Positions 8,599 through 18,246 of a DNA stretch of 64,000 nt are shown here, one piece after another. Source of the DNA: Gammaproteobacteria bacterium (GTDB taxonomy: Bacteria > Pseudomonadota > Gammaproteobacteria > Pseudomonadales > Pseudohongiellaceae); the NCBI GenBank assembly GCA_008081045.1, contig VMDC01000016.1:62001-126000 (forward strand), in the 5' to 3' direction. The notes under the pieces are model-generated. The model was not told where the DNA came from, ran no database searches, and saw only the letters and a program-made list of their open reading frames with translations. The translations under genes and the position numbers were made by a program. Within the stretch, counting starts at the first letter, position 1, and each line of letters starts with the position of its first letter.

Positions 8599-8993
8599 TG
8601 TGGTGACTCTCCCTGCCGCATGTCTGACGACAAACAAAGCCAGGCAAGGCTTGCCCAACCGCCGAGAAAACCCAGACCTCCAATCGGCGTGATGGCCCCC
8701 AGCCAACTCAGGCCCGTGACGCTGAGCAGGTAGAGGCTGCCGGCGAACAACACAATACCCGCTGCAAACAGGCTCGCCGGAATCCAGAAAAGCTTCTGCG
8801 CGGAATATTGGTCCGCAAGCAGGCCGTTGCCAAGCAGCGCCAGCGTATGGAACAGGTGGTATTGCACGCCCGTCTCATAAACCCCCATAGCCTTGTCATC
8901 TACGATCGCTTCGAGAGCATGAGCGCCAAAAGCACCCAGGGCAACGACAAGAAAGCCATTGAAACAGGCGAAGCTAAGAATGTATCTGGCCAT
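8595..8993 (-). CDS. DUF423 (YgdD-type) inner-membrane protein
   Basis: A small four-helix membrane protein of 132 residues. The family features are the N-terminal LVVALGAFGAHAL, the Y-E-T-G-V-Q-Y-H-L-F-H block (residues about 39-49), and the last helix ITPIGGLGFLGGWASLA. The family is widespread and its function is unknown. It is the first gene of the unit DUF423-thiS-thiG and overlaps thiS by four bases. Whether this has anything to do with thiamine is not shown by the sequence. Confidence 0.88.
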   Translation of the reverse strand: MARYILSFACFNGFLVVALGAFGAHALEAIVDDKAMGVYETGVQYHLFHTLALLGNGLLADQYSAQKLFWIPASLFAAGIVLFAGSLYLLSVTGLSWLGAITPIGGLGFLGGWASLAWLCLSSDMRQGESPQ

Positions 8994-9071
8994 TTTTCGA
9001 GGGTCACGGTGAACGTGTCGTCATTATACCCTGTTGGGCGATGCGCTTGGTCTGCGTTTTTTGGCAGACAC

Positions 9072-9100
9072 AAAAAAAGCCGCGTGGATTGCGGCTTTTA
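9072..9100 (-). terminator. Intrinsic terminator after rpoH
   Basis: On the minus strand the sequence reads AAAGCCGC, a short loop, GCGGCTTT and then a run of T residues (the A run at 9072-9078 on the plus strand). It sits 50 bases past the rpoH stop and before the DUF423 gene, so it separates the two units. Confidence 0.85.
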
Positions 9101-9150
9101 ATGAAAACAGGATGGCTGCCCGGGCAATTGGTCAGAGCCTGTCAGAGTGA

Positions 9151-10011
9151 TCAGGCTTCCATGCAAGCCCTGATCTTATTCATCGCATTTTTTTCCAGTT
9201 GACGAATACGCTCTGCAGACACGCCATACTTGCCGGCCAGGTCATGCAGGGTTGCCTTTTCATCACTCAACCAACGGCTGCGCAGAATATCCTGGCTGCG
9301 ATCGTCCAGGCCATCCAGTGCAAGCATCAAACTGTTGTTGGTCACTTCCTCCCACTCGGCTTCCTCCAGATTTTCAGCAAGATCTGAACTCTGGTCTTCA
9401 AGGTAGAAGGCAGGCGCCCGATAGGCTGTGTCGTCGTCACTGTCAGGCTCGGCATCGAAAGAAGTGTCGTAAGCACTCATGCGACCTTCCATCTGTCTGA
9501 CAACTTTGGGATCTACGCCAAGGTCCTGTGCAACCGCATGGGTCTCTTCGTTGTTCAGCCAGCCAAGCTTTTTCTTGGAGCTGCGAAGGTTAAAGAAAAG
9601 TTTACGTTGGGCTTTGGTCGTGGCGACCTTAACAATACGCCAGTTGCGCAAGATGTACTCGTGCATTTCGGCTTTGATCCAGTGCACAGCGAACGAAACA
9701 AGGCGAACACCCACTTCCGGGTTGAAACGCTTCACCGCCTTCATCAGACCGACGTTACCTTCCTGAATCAGATCGGCCTGCGAGAGGCCATATCCCGAGT
9801 AGGTCTTAGCCATGTGTACCACAAAACGCAGGTGTGCCATGACCAGTTGCCGTGCGGCATCCACATCATCGTCATAGTAATACTGTTTGGCTAACTCGAG
9901 CTCATGCTCTGGCGTCAGCACAGCAATGCTGTTCACCGATGCAATGTAGGCGGTCAGGTCGCGGCCCGGCGTAATCGGGTCAATGACTTGTAAATTTTTA
10001 CCTGTGCTCAT
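9151..10011 (-). CDS. rpoH: RNA polymerase heat-shock sigma factor sigma-32
   Basis: Directs RNA polymerase to heat-shock promoters. From the ATG at 10011 it has 286 residues, near the usual 284. It contains region 2 ([20 protein letters not shown], then [17 protein letters not shown] and [18 protein letters not shown]), the RpoH box ([14 protein letters not shown]) and region 4 ([34 protein letters not shown]). A TTG at 10029 could add six residues; neither start has a strong ribosome binding site. The gene follows ftsYEX with a 240-base gap that holds a near-perfect promoter for this same sigma factor, so it is likely autoregulated. Confidence 0.97.
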   Translation of the reverse strand: MSTGKNLQVIDPITPGRDLTAYIASVNSIAVLTPEHELELAKQYYYDDDVDAARQLVMAHLRFVVHMAKTYSGYGLSQADLIQEGNVGLMKAVKRFNPEVGVRLVSFAVHWIKAEMHEYILRNWRIVKVATTKAQRKLFFNLRSSKKKLGWLNNEETHAVAQDLGVDPKVVRQMEGRMSAYDTSFDAEPDSDDDTAYRAPAFYLEDQSSDLAENLEEAEWEEVTNNSLMLALDGLDDRSQDILRSRWLSDEKATLHDLAGKYGVSAERIRQLEKNAMNKIRACMEA

Positions 10012-10174
10012 GGTAGTAAGTGCGTTCAACTGCTGTTACCCAAGTAGACCAGAAACTATAGCATTTTTCGCATAGTCATGCCATATCGCATGACTGCACG
10101 GGCGTACCGGGCGTAGGTCAGAGCTCACTGAAATACGGCCTGTACAGCACGCCTGGATTGCTTGCCACCCTTAG

Positions 10175-10202
10175 ATATGGGGCGCAAAGCGCTCTTTTCA
10201 AG
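10175..10202 (-). promoter_or_regulatory. Sigma-32 (heat-shock) promoter upstream of rpoH
   Basis: Reading the minus strand, the -35 element is CTTGAAA (10202-10196), followed by a 13-base spacer and a -10 element CCCCATAT (10182-10175). This matches the CTTGAAA / CCCCATnT consensus at every defined position, with normal spacing. It predicts a transcript with a leader of roughly 150 bases before rpoH. Confidence 0.8.
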
Positions 10203-10269
10203 GGGGAGGGAAGGCCCAAGCTCAGCGGGATGATCGAATTTGTCGCTTAAATCGCCTAATATTCAAGAA

Positions 10270-11241
10270 TTAAGGATTAAATGTGGCTATCTTTCTTGAA
10301 ACAGAGAAAAAAGCAGCGAGCCCTCCGATGCTGGCGCCGAGCAGTATGATCGCGAGATTCTGGCCAACGCTGAGACCGGCTACCGCAAAGACAGTTTGGA
10401 CTGGCTGGGCTGGCTGATAGTGCAGGGCGAGCGCGTTGACCGCCGTTGCCAGTTGATGTCCGATTGCCGCAGTAAAAAGGCAGGCCAGAGTACCGCCGGC
10501 CGCCCCGAGAAAGCCGCCAAAATAGACAAACGGGCGGCGGACATAAGCATCGGTACCCCCAATTTGCTTGATGATGCGGATTTCCTCGCGCCTGCTCTGC
10601 ACGCTACTGCCTACTGTGTTACCGATAATCAACAGTAAACCACTGACCACGATCAGGGACAGGGCAGATGAGAGGGTGTCCAGGAGGTCGAGCCACGCCT
10701 CAAGTCGCTGTAACCAGAGGAAGTCCAGCTGAACCAGCTCCACCTCCGGCAGGCTGACCAGGGTCTGTTCGATTTCCCGCGCGGTGGCGACGCCCGGCTC
10801 TTCCGGCCGGACAATCACAGCGGCGGGCAGCGGATTGGACTCCAGCGAACCCAGAACGGGCTGCAAAGTGGTCACCTCACTGAGTTGAGCGAGCGCTGAA
10901 GCCGCAGAGACATAATTGATTTCTGCACGAGCAATTTGAGTTTGTAAGCGTTCACTAATCTCAAAGGCTCTGTTATCCGGTACATTGGCGAAAAAATAGG
11001 CGGTGATTTCAGCCATATCCTCGACCTTTCCGAGCTGTGTCTGGAGATTTGCAGAGATCAGCACCAGCAGGGCAGGCAGCGTGATCGCAACGCCGATGAC
11101 CAAACTCATCAGGCCTGCCGTTAATGGTCCGTTCCTGATCCGGACGACAGTTTGACGAATCGCTTGCCCGTGCCGCTCGGCCAGCAGGCTTACCAGCCGG
11201 CGACTGCCCTGCTTGGCGTGGGGCCGGCCTGCGTTAACCAT
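10270..11241 (-). CDS. ftsX: Cell division protein FtsX
   Basis: Inner-membrane partner of FtsE that controls septal cell-wall hydrolases. It has 323 residues: a cytoplasmic N-terminus, a first transmembrane helix (LVIGVAITLPALLVLISA), a periplasmic domain, and three C-terminal helices. These include SLIVVSGLLLIIGNTVGSSV followed by RREEIRIIKQIGGTDAYVRR, the typical FtsX coupling region. The start overlaps the ftsE stop by eight bases. It is third in the ftsY-ftsE-ftsX unit. Confidence 0.95.
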   Translation of the reverse strand: MVNAGRPHAKQGSRRLVSLLAERHGQAIRQTVVRIRNGPLTAGLMSLVIGVAITLPALLVLISANLQTQLGKVEDMAEITAYFFANVPDNRAFEISERLQTQIARAEINYVSAASALAQLSEVTTLQPVLGSLESNPLPAAVIVRPEEPGVATAREIEQTLVSLPEVELVQLDFLWLQRLEAWLDLLDTLSSALSLIVVSGLLLIIGNTVGSSVQSRREEIRIIKQIGGTDAYVRRPFVYFGGFLGAAGGTLACLFTAAIGHQLATAVNALALHYQPAQPVQTVFAVAGLSVGQNLAIILLGASIGGLAAFFSVSRKIATFNP

Positions 11242-11893
11242 GTGAACTCAGTCTGCCCTGGTCAAGTGTCAGGGTTCGGTGTCCGAACTGACTCAGCAGA
11301 ACGCCGTCATGACTGGCAATCAGAATGCTGACGCCAACAGCACTGAATTGTTCGAACACAGTCAGAACGTCTACTGAGAGTTCCGGGTCAAGGTTTCCGG
11401 TGGGTTCATCGGCGAGAATTATGCGTGGTCGGTTGACGACTGCTCGGGCGATGCCCACCCGCTGCTGTTCTCCACCCGACAGGTGCGCCGGTGAATAGGT
11501 TTCCTTATGTAGAAGCCCGACTTTATCCAGCGCAGCCCTCACTCTGCGTTTAATCTCTCTGTGGGGAAACTCAGCAATTTGCAGGGGCAAGGCCACATTA
11601 TCGCCGACTGACCGATCGAAAAGCAGCTGATGATCCTGAAAGACGGCGCCAATTTGCCGGCGATGCAGTGCCAGTTCAGATTTTGACAGCCCCTTAATGC
11701 GCTTGCCTGCCACCATAAGACTGCCGCCGCTGCAGGTTTCCAGCGCCAACACCAGCCGCAAGACTGTGCTTTTACCCGCTCCGGAATGCCCGGTGAGAAA
11801 GACCAGCTCGCCCCGGTTAATTTCAAAACTGACCTTGGAGAGCGCCTCGAGCCCCGGGCCGTAGCGCATGCTGACGTTTTCGAACTTGATCAT
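11234..11893 (-). CDS. ftsE: Cell division ATP-binding protein FtsE
   Basis: ABC-type ATPase that works with FtsX at the division site. It has 219 residues with Walker [10 protein letters not shown], the Q-loop region [10 protein letters not shown], the signature [14 protein letters not shown] and Walker [15 protein letters not shown]. It opens [18 protein letters not shown], as FtsE proteins do. It starts five bases after the ftsY stop and overlaps ftsX, so the three genes are co-translated. Confidence 0.96.
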   Translation of the reverse strand: MIKFENVSMRYGPGLEALSKVSFEINRGELVFLTGHSGAGKSTVLRLVLALETCSGGSLMVAGKRIKGLSKSELALHRRQIGAVFQDHQLLFDRSVGDNVALPLQIAEFPHREIKRRVRAALDKVGLLHKETYSPAHLSGGEQQRVGIARAVVNRPRIILADEPTGNLDPELSVDVLTVFEQFSAVGVSILIASHDGVLLSQFGHRTLTLDQGRLSSHG

Positions 11894-11898
11894 GCGTT

Positions 11899-12888
11899 CT
11901 AATCGGAGAACAGCGCGTCGGTAAACTGTTCTGCATCGAATGGCCGCAGGTCATCGACCTGTTCGCCCACTCCAATGAATCTGATTGGCAGGCCGAGTCT
12001 CTTAGCCAGCGCAAAAACGACACCCCCCTTGGCCGTTCCGTCCAGTTTGGTCAGGGTGATGCCGGATAGGGTGGTCGCCTTATTGAAACTTTCTGCCTGG
12101 TTCAATGCGTTTTGCCCTGTTGTTGCATCGAGCACCAGCATTATCTCCTGAGGAAAGCGTTCGTCCTGCTTTTTCAGCACCCGGACGATTTTTTCCAGCT
12201 CGTTCATCAGATTGTCTTTGGTATGCAGGCGCCCTGCAGTGTCAGCAATGAGAACATCGATGTTTCTGGCTTTCGCCGACTGTGCGGCATCGAAAATCAC
12301 GGACGCACTGTCTGCCCCGGTAGCCTGCGCTACCACCGGCACGCTGTTGCGCTCTCCCCAAACCTGGAGCTGTTCTACCGCTGCCGCACGGAAAGTGTCT
12401 CCTGCAGCGAGCATGACGCTTCGGCCTTCGGCCTGAAATTTCTTCGCTAACTTGCCGATCGTGGTAGTTTTACCTACCCCGTTCACGCCAACGACCAACA
12501 GCACAAAAGGGATTTCGGACTCCGGAATTTGCAGGGGTTCACTGCTGGGTTTCAGTATCGCCTGCAGCTCTTGTTTGAGGCCCGCCATAAACGCCTCGCC
12601 GTCACTCAGCTGTTTACGATCCAGTTTTTCCCTGAGGTTGCCGATGATCTGGTCAGTGGCCTCGAGACCGACGTCGGCTGAAAGCAGTTGTCCTTCGACG
12701 TCATCCAGCACGGCCTGATCGATGACCTTCTCGCCCAGCACGAGCGTCTGCACTCCGGTAGTGATGCGACTGCGGGTTTTGGACAGCCCGTTTTTCAGGC
12801 GGGCAAAGATACCGCCCTCGGCAGGGTTGGCAGCTTCCTCGGCCTTTGCCGGTTCTTTCGAGTGGGTGGACTTGCTTCTGCCGAACAT
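11899..12888 (-). CDS. ftsY: Signal recognition particle receptor FtsY
   Basis: GTPase that docks SRP-ribosome complexes at the inner membrane. It has 329 residues. A short, charged N-terminal region precedes the four-helix N domain and the G domain: G1 VVGVNGVGKTTTIGKLAKKF, DTFRAAAVEQL, DTAGRLHTKDNLM and TKLDGTAKGGVVFALA. The acidic A domain is short compared with E. coli but typical of many gammaproteobacteria. It is the first gene of ftsYEX and divergent from rsmD. Confidence 0.96.
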   Translation of the reverse strand: MFGRSKSTHSKEPAKAEEAANPAEGGIFARLKNGLSKTRSRITTGVQTLVLGEKVIDQAVLDDVEGQLLSADVGLEATDQIIGNLREKLDRKQLSDGEAFMAGLKQELQAILKPSSEPLQIPESEIPFVLLVVGVNGVGKTTTIGKLAKKFQAEGRSVMLAAGDTFRAAAVEQLQVWGERNSVPVVAQATGADSASVIFDAAQSAKARNIDVLIADTAGRLHTKDNLMNELEKIVRVLKKQDERFPQEIMLVLDATTGQNALNQAESFNKATTLSGITLTKLDGTAKGGVVFALAKRLGLPIRFIGVGEQVDDLRPFDAEQFTDALFSD

Positions 12889-13026
12889 ATCAGTTGCTTC
12901 TGCGGATTCGATAACAGCGCGCTATGCTATCACCCCCACTGGATATCTTGCACTGTCGCAGCCTTCGGGGGTGCGGACAAACGGGGATTTGCTTATTATC
13001 CACAGCAACTCAGTTTCGCTACTGCT

Positions 13027-13599
13027 ATGTCTGGTCACAATCAGTTAAGAATAATCGGGGGCAGCCACCGGCGCCGGAACATCAGTTTTCCGACCAGCGA
13101 CGGACTACGGCCTACCGGTGACCGGATTCGTGAGACTTTATTCAACTGGCTCGAGCCGGAAATCGCCGGCACCAATTGCCTCGATTTATTCGCCGGCAGT
13201 GGTGCGCTTGGCTTTGAATCACTGTCGAGAGGCGCTCGGGCAGCCACTCTGCTGGAGACCAACAGAAGCGTTGTCATGAATCTGAGGGACAATACAACCA
13301 AGCTGGGTTTCACCAATGTTCGGATCATTCAGGCAGAAGCGCGCCAGTGGTTGATCAGTGAAGCAGCGAGCGACCCTTTTGATGTAGTTTTTGTTGATCC
13401 CCCTTTTGCCGACCACCTGCTTTATGACTGCTGCGCCTGCCTGTCAGAGAGCCGGTTGCTGGCTGAAGAGGCAAAAGTGTATCTGGAACACCATCAGACA
13501 ATCGATAACACAAAACTGCCCTCCGGCTGGTCACAGCTTAAAGCCAAAACTGCGGGCAGGGTTTGCTTCGGGCTCTATCTTGTTTCCGGAACACTCTAG
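13027..13599 (+). CDS. rsmD: 16S rRNA (guanine(966)-N2)-methyltransferase
   Basis: Methylates G966 of 16S rRNA. From the ATG at 13027 it has 190 residues and starts with the typical IIGGSHRRRNISFP followed by LRPTGDRIRETLFNWL. The SAM site is CLDLFAGSGALGFESLSRGA and the catalytic motif DVVFVDPPF. The reading frame continues upstream into ftsY on the other strand, but nothing there is conserved. The pairing with ftsY is the same as in E. coli. Confidence 0.93.
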   Translation: MSGHNQLRIIGGSHRRRNISFPTSDGLRPTGDRIRETLFNWLEPEIAGTNCLDLFAGSGALGFESLSRGARAATLLETNRSVVMNLRDNTTKLGFTNVRIIQAEARQWLISEAASDPFDVVFVDPPFADHLLYDCCACLSESRLLAEEAKVYLEHHQTIDNTKLPSGWSQLKAKTAGRVCFGLYLVSGTL

Positions 13600-13642
13600 C
13601 CCGTACCATCAATGCCGGTAATGTCCGATTCGAACCAGTAAA

Positions 13643-14632
13643 ATGCGACCTGACACCACAGAAAAGACATTCAAGCCAGCATGGTGGCTGCCGGAAGGCC
13701 ACAGTCAGACGCTCTTCCGTAAGTTTGCCGGCGCAGAGCCCGTCGAGCATATCCGTAACAGGGTCGAGCTTGAAGATGGGGATTTCATAGATGTCGACTG
13801 GCTGTCGGCCTCTCGGGCAGATGCCGCAGGTCAGCGCGCTCTGGTATTCCTTCTGCACGGTCTGTGTGGAAGTTCCTCTTCATCCTACATACTGTCCCTG
13901 CAGCGACACTTGTCCGCAGGAGGATACAGCAGCGTCGCGATGAACTTTCGCGGCTGTAGCGGAGACCTGAATCGCCGGAGCAGAGCCTATCACTCTGGCG
14001 TTTCTGATGATCTACAGGAAGTGTTAAGTGCGGTCATCGAGACGTTTAATCCGGATGCCGTCTCACTGGTGGGTTATTCACTTGGCGCCAATGTGCTGCT
14101 GAAGTGGCTCGGAGAAGGGCGTGACTACGCCAAGATCAATCGCGCAGTGGCTGTGTCAACGCCTTTCACATTAGGCCTTTGTTCTCAAGCCATGCTGTCC
14201 GGCGTATCCCGGCTGTATGGCGGTTACTTTACCAGGCGATTGCTGCGTGATTTCCTCGCTAAGCGTCAGGCGTTCAAGCAGGCCGGTGCTGCCGATTTCG
14301 ATCAATTGTCTGAACTGGGTGATGTCTCTCATATCAGCAGCATTCTGGACTTCGACGATTCGATTACGGCTCCTTTGCATGGCTTTCGCAACGCCAGTGA
14401 CTACTACGAACGCTGCAGCAGCATCCATTTTTTACCGGATATTTCTGTTCCGACCCTGTTGATTCAGGCCAGCGACGATCCGCTTATTCCGCCGGCGGCG
14501 CTGCCTGATCGAAGCCAGCTTTCTGCCTCGACACGCCTGGAACTGAGCGCCAAAGGGGGGCACGTTGGATTTGTATCCGGCAGAGACTCTGACTGGCTGG
14601 AGCGCCGGATCTTGCGCTTCCTGCGCGACTGA
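13643..14632 (+). CDS. YheT-family alpha/beta hydrolase
   Basis: A 329-residue hydrolase of the YheT/ABHD1-3 type. The opening WWLPEGHSQTLF is diagnostic. The triad can be read as Ser in LVGYSLGANVLLKWLGE, Asp in QASDDPLIPP and His in AKGGHVGFV, and VFLLHGLCGSSSSSY forms the oxyanion region. Family members are predicted carboxylesterases; the substrate is unknown. It follows rsmD closely on the same strand and lies 55 bases before coaD. Confidence 0.85.
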   Translation: MRPDTTEKTFKPAWWLPEGHSQTLFRKFAGAEPVEHIRNRVELEDGDFIDVDWLSASRADAAGQRALVFLLHGLCGSSSSSYILSLQRHLSAGGYSSVAMNFRGCSGDLNRRSRAYHSGVSDDLQEVLSAVIETFNPDAVSLVGYSLGANVLLKWLGEGRDYAKINRAVAVSTPFTLGLCSQAMLSGVSRLYGGYFTRRLLRDFLAKRQAFKQAGAADFDQLSELGDVSHISSILDFDDSITAPLHGFRNASDYYERCSSIHFLPDISVPTLLIQASDDPLIPPAALPDRSQLSASTRLELSAKGGHVGFVSGRDSDWLERRILRFLRD

Positions 14633-14663
14633 TTGAGCGCCCTACCGCATTTCGCTACACTAG

Positions 14664-15970
<1,307 letters not shown>

Positions 15971-16055
15971 ACTGGGTCTCGAATTGGCTTTGATTAGTTG
16001 GGCTGAATTACAACAGGTATACTCGGGCCAAGAAAGTAGCGGAATTCAGAATCAA

Positions 16056-18071
16056 TTGCTAACTGACAAGATTTTTCTCGGTATTGACGCCGGCGGGACC
16101 TTTACCGACTTTGTCGCTCTGCGTGTCGGCGAAGCGGTAGAGGTCGAGGTCCATAAAACCTTATCTACCCCTGATGCCCCTGAACAGGCAATTTTGGCCG
16201 GCATTGAGGCTCTGGGTCTTTCGGGAGAAGCAGAAAGGGGCACGTTGCACATTATTCATGGCAGCACAGTTGCCACTAATGCTGCTTTGGAAGGCAAGAA
16301 TGCACCGACTGCCTATGTCACCAACTATGGTTTTGGCGATACCCTGATGCTCGGCCGACAAACGCGTCCAGCCCTTTATGCGCTGGAGTTTCCCGCGCAG
16401 AGCATCCCAGTGCCTTCCGCCTATTGCCTCGAGACCGGAGGACGGATGTCGGCTGAGGGTAAAGTGCTCGAGACTTTAACTTCCGACGAGCTTCAGGATC
16501 TGGTGGCCAGGATCAGGGATCTCGCGCCTGAGGCTGTGGCAATTAATCTGCTGTTTTCTTTTCTGGACGATTCTTCAGAAGTGGCGATTGAAAAAGCCAT
16601 CGCCGACGCAGGGGTTCCCGTTTTTGTCAGCCGATCCTCTGCCGTTTTGCCAGTGTATAAGGAGTATGAGCGGGGCATAGCGACCTGGCTGAACGCTTCG
16701 CTCGGGCCGGTTGTTTCCGGTTATCTGTCCCGGCTCAGGATGTCGATGAATCGTTGTTCTCTGAGAATCATGCAGTCCAATGGCGAAACCCTTGATGCAG
16801 AAAAGGCGGCAGAGTCAGCGGTGAGATTATTGCTTTCCGGCCCGGCTGGTGGGCTGATTGCAATGAAGACACTGGGCGAGCAAGCCGATGTCAGTAAGAT
16901 TATCAGCTTCGACATGGGGGGAACGTCAACGGATGTCGCCTTACTCGATGGTGAGATTGCAACCACCTCGGAAGGTCACATCGGGCCTTATCCCGTGGCG
17001 GTTCCCATGGTTGATATGCACACAATCGGCGCCGGTGGCGGTTCGATTGCCTACGTCGACCAGGGCGGCATGCTGCAGGTGGGTCCCCGGTCGGCCGGCG
17101 CAGACCCCGGCCCTGCCTGTTATGGTTTAGGCGGGCGTCACGCCACTGTCACGGACGCGAATCTGGTGTTGGGCAGGCTTGTTCCCGGCGCAAGACTCGC
17201 AGGAAGTCTTGCGCTCAGCGTGGCGCAGGCCAGAGATGCGGTCGGGGCTCTGGCGCAGGAAATTGCGCTGTCCGTTGAAGAAACGGCTGCCGGCATTATC
17301 AGTATTGCCAATGAGCACATGGCTAAAGCAATCAGGGAGATCTCGGTTAACCGGGGTTATGATCCGGCGGATTTTGTGCTGGCCAGTTTTGGTGGTGCGG
17401 GTGGGCTTCACGTCTGTGCTCTGGCAGAGGCGATGCGCATGCATCAGGCTCTGGTGCCCGCCCGGGGCGGTGTGCTCTCCGCCCTTGGCATGCTGATGGC
17501 GCCCCGTGGCCGCCAGCTTACCCGAACGCTGGGCATTGCGATGGACGGAATCGAAATCAGCGCGCTCGAGGCAGCAATGGCAGACCTGGAGAGCCGGTCG
17601 ACCGAGGAATTGTCTGTCGAAGGAGACTCTCTGGGCGAATTGGTCTGCAGGCGCAGCGTTGATCTCTGCTACAAAGGTCAGTCCTACACGCTCAATGTCC
17701 CGTGGCAGGGCCCTGCTGAGTCGCTTGCAGCATTCAGGGCGCTTCATGAGCGCCGCTATGGTTATTCGCTTACCAGCGGTGTCGAGCTGGTGAATATCTG
17801 CGTTGATGTCAGGGAAGTCTCTGAGCCGATTCAACTGCCTTCAGAAACGCCAATGGACGTGCAGCCAGCCAGGCTGACCGGGCAGGATCTGGCCTCTGAG
17901 GCGGATGACATTCCTGCGTTTCCCCGGGAGGCACTGGCTTTCGGGCAGCAACTCTCTGGCCCCTGCGTGATCACGGAATACTCAGCGACGGTATACGTCG
18001 CCGAGCACTGGTTGGCCGAGATCGATGCTCTGGGTAATCTGCGACTGTCGCGTAAGCAGAGCTATGGATAA
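16056..18071 (+). CDS. Hydantoinase/oxoprolinase family protein, subunit A type
   Basis: An ATP-grasping actin-fold hydrolase of the HyuA/5-oxoprolinase family, about 671 residues from a TTG at 16056. The phosphate loop LGIDAGGTFTDFVALR lies at the very N-terminus, followed by HGSTVATNAALE, FDMGGTSTDVALL and IGAGGGSIAYVDQGG with SAGADPGPACYG. Such proteins hydrolyse hydantoins or related cyclic amides, normally with a HyuB partner, which is absent here. An ATG at 15927 would start inside mutM on the other strand and adds unconserved residues, so I prefer the TTG, with low certainty. Substrate unknown. Confidence 0.85.
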   Translation: MLTDKIFLGIDAGGTFTDFVALRVGEAVEVEVHKTLSTPDAPEQAILAGIEALGLSGEAERGTLHIIHGSTVATNAALEGKNAPTAYVTNYGFGDTLMLGRQTRPALYALEFPAQSIPVPSAYCLETGGRMSAEGKVLETLTSDELQDLVARIRDLAPEAVAINLLFSFLDDSSEVAIEKAIADAGVPVFVSRSSAVLPVYKEYERGIATWLNASLGPVVSGYLSRLRMSMNRCSLRIMQSNGETLDAEKAAESAVRLLLSGPAGGLIAMKTLGEQADVSKIISFDMGGTSTDVALLDGEIATTSEGHIGPYPVAVPMVDMHTIGAGGGSIAYVDQGGMLQVGPRSAGADPGPACYGLGGRHATVTDANLVLGRLVPGARLAGSLALSVAQARDAVGALAQEIALSVEETAAGIISIANEHMAKAIREISVNRGYDPADFVLASFGGAGGLHVCALAEAMRMHQALVPARGGVLSALGMLMAPRGRQLTRTLGIAMDGIEISALEAAMADLESRSTEELSVEGDSLGELVCRRSVDLCYKGQSYTLNVPWQGPAESLAAFRALHERRYGYSLTSGVELVNICVDVREVSEPIQLPSETPMDVQPARLTGQDLASEADDIPAFPREALAFGQQLSGPCVITEYSATVYVAEHWLAEIDALGNLRLSRKQSYG

Positions 18072-18246
18072 GCGGCGGACCGGCCGGTTTCGGGCGAATC
18101 GCAGCGGGATTGTTTACAGCGCTTATGTGGTGCTTTATAAAAACAGAGCGACGGGCCAGTCTCGCCAGGCCTGCGGTCCGGGTCGCCCGTCCGAACCCAC
18201 AAGCATTGATCTGCAGCCTATTGAGTTAGCCGGAATATCCCAGAGC

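Noticed and set aside
8994-9071. TPP riboswitch for thiS-thiG
   Set aside because: thiS is inside a unit headed by the DUF423 gene and no thi-box sequence was recognised in the short upstream gap.
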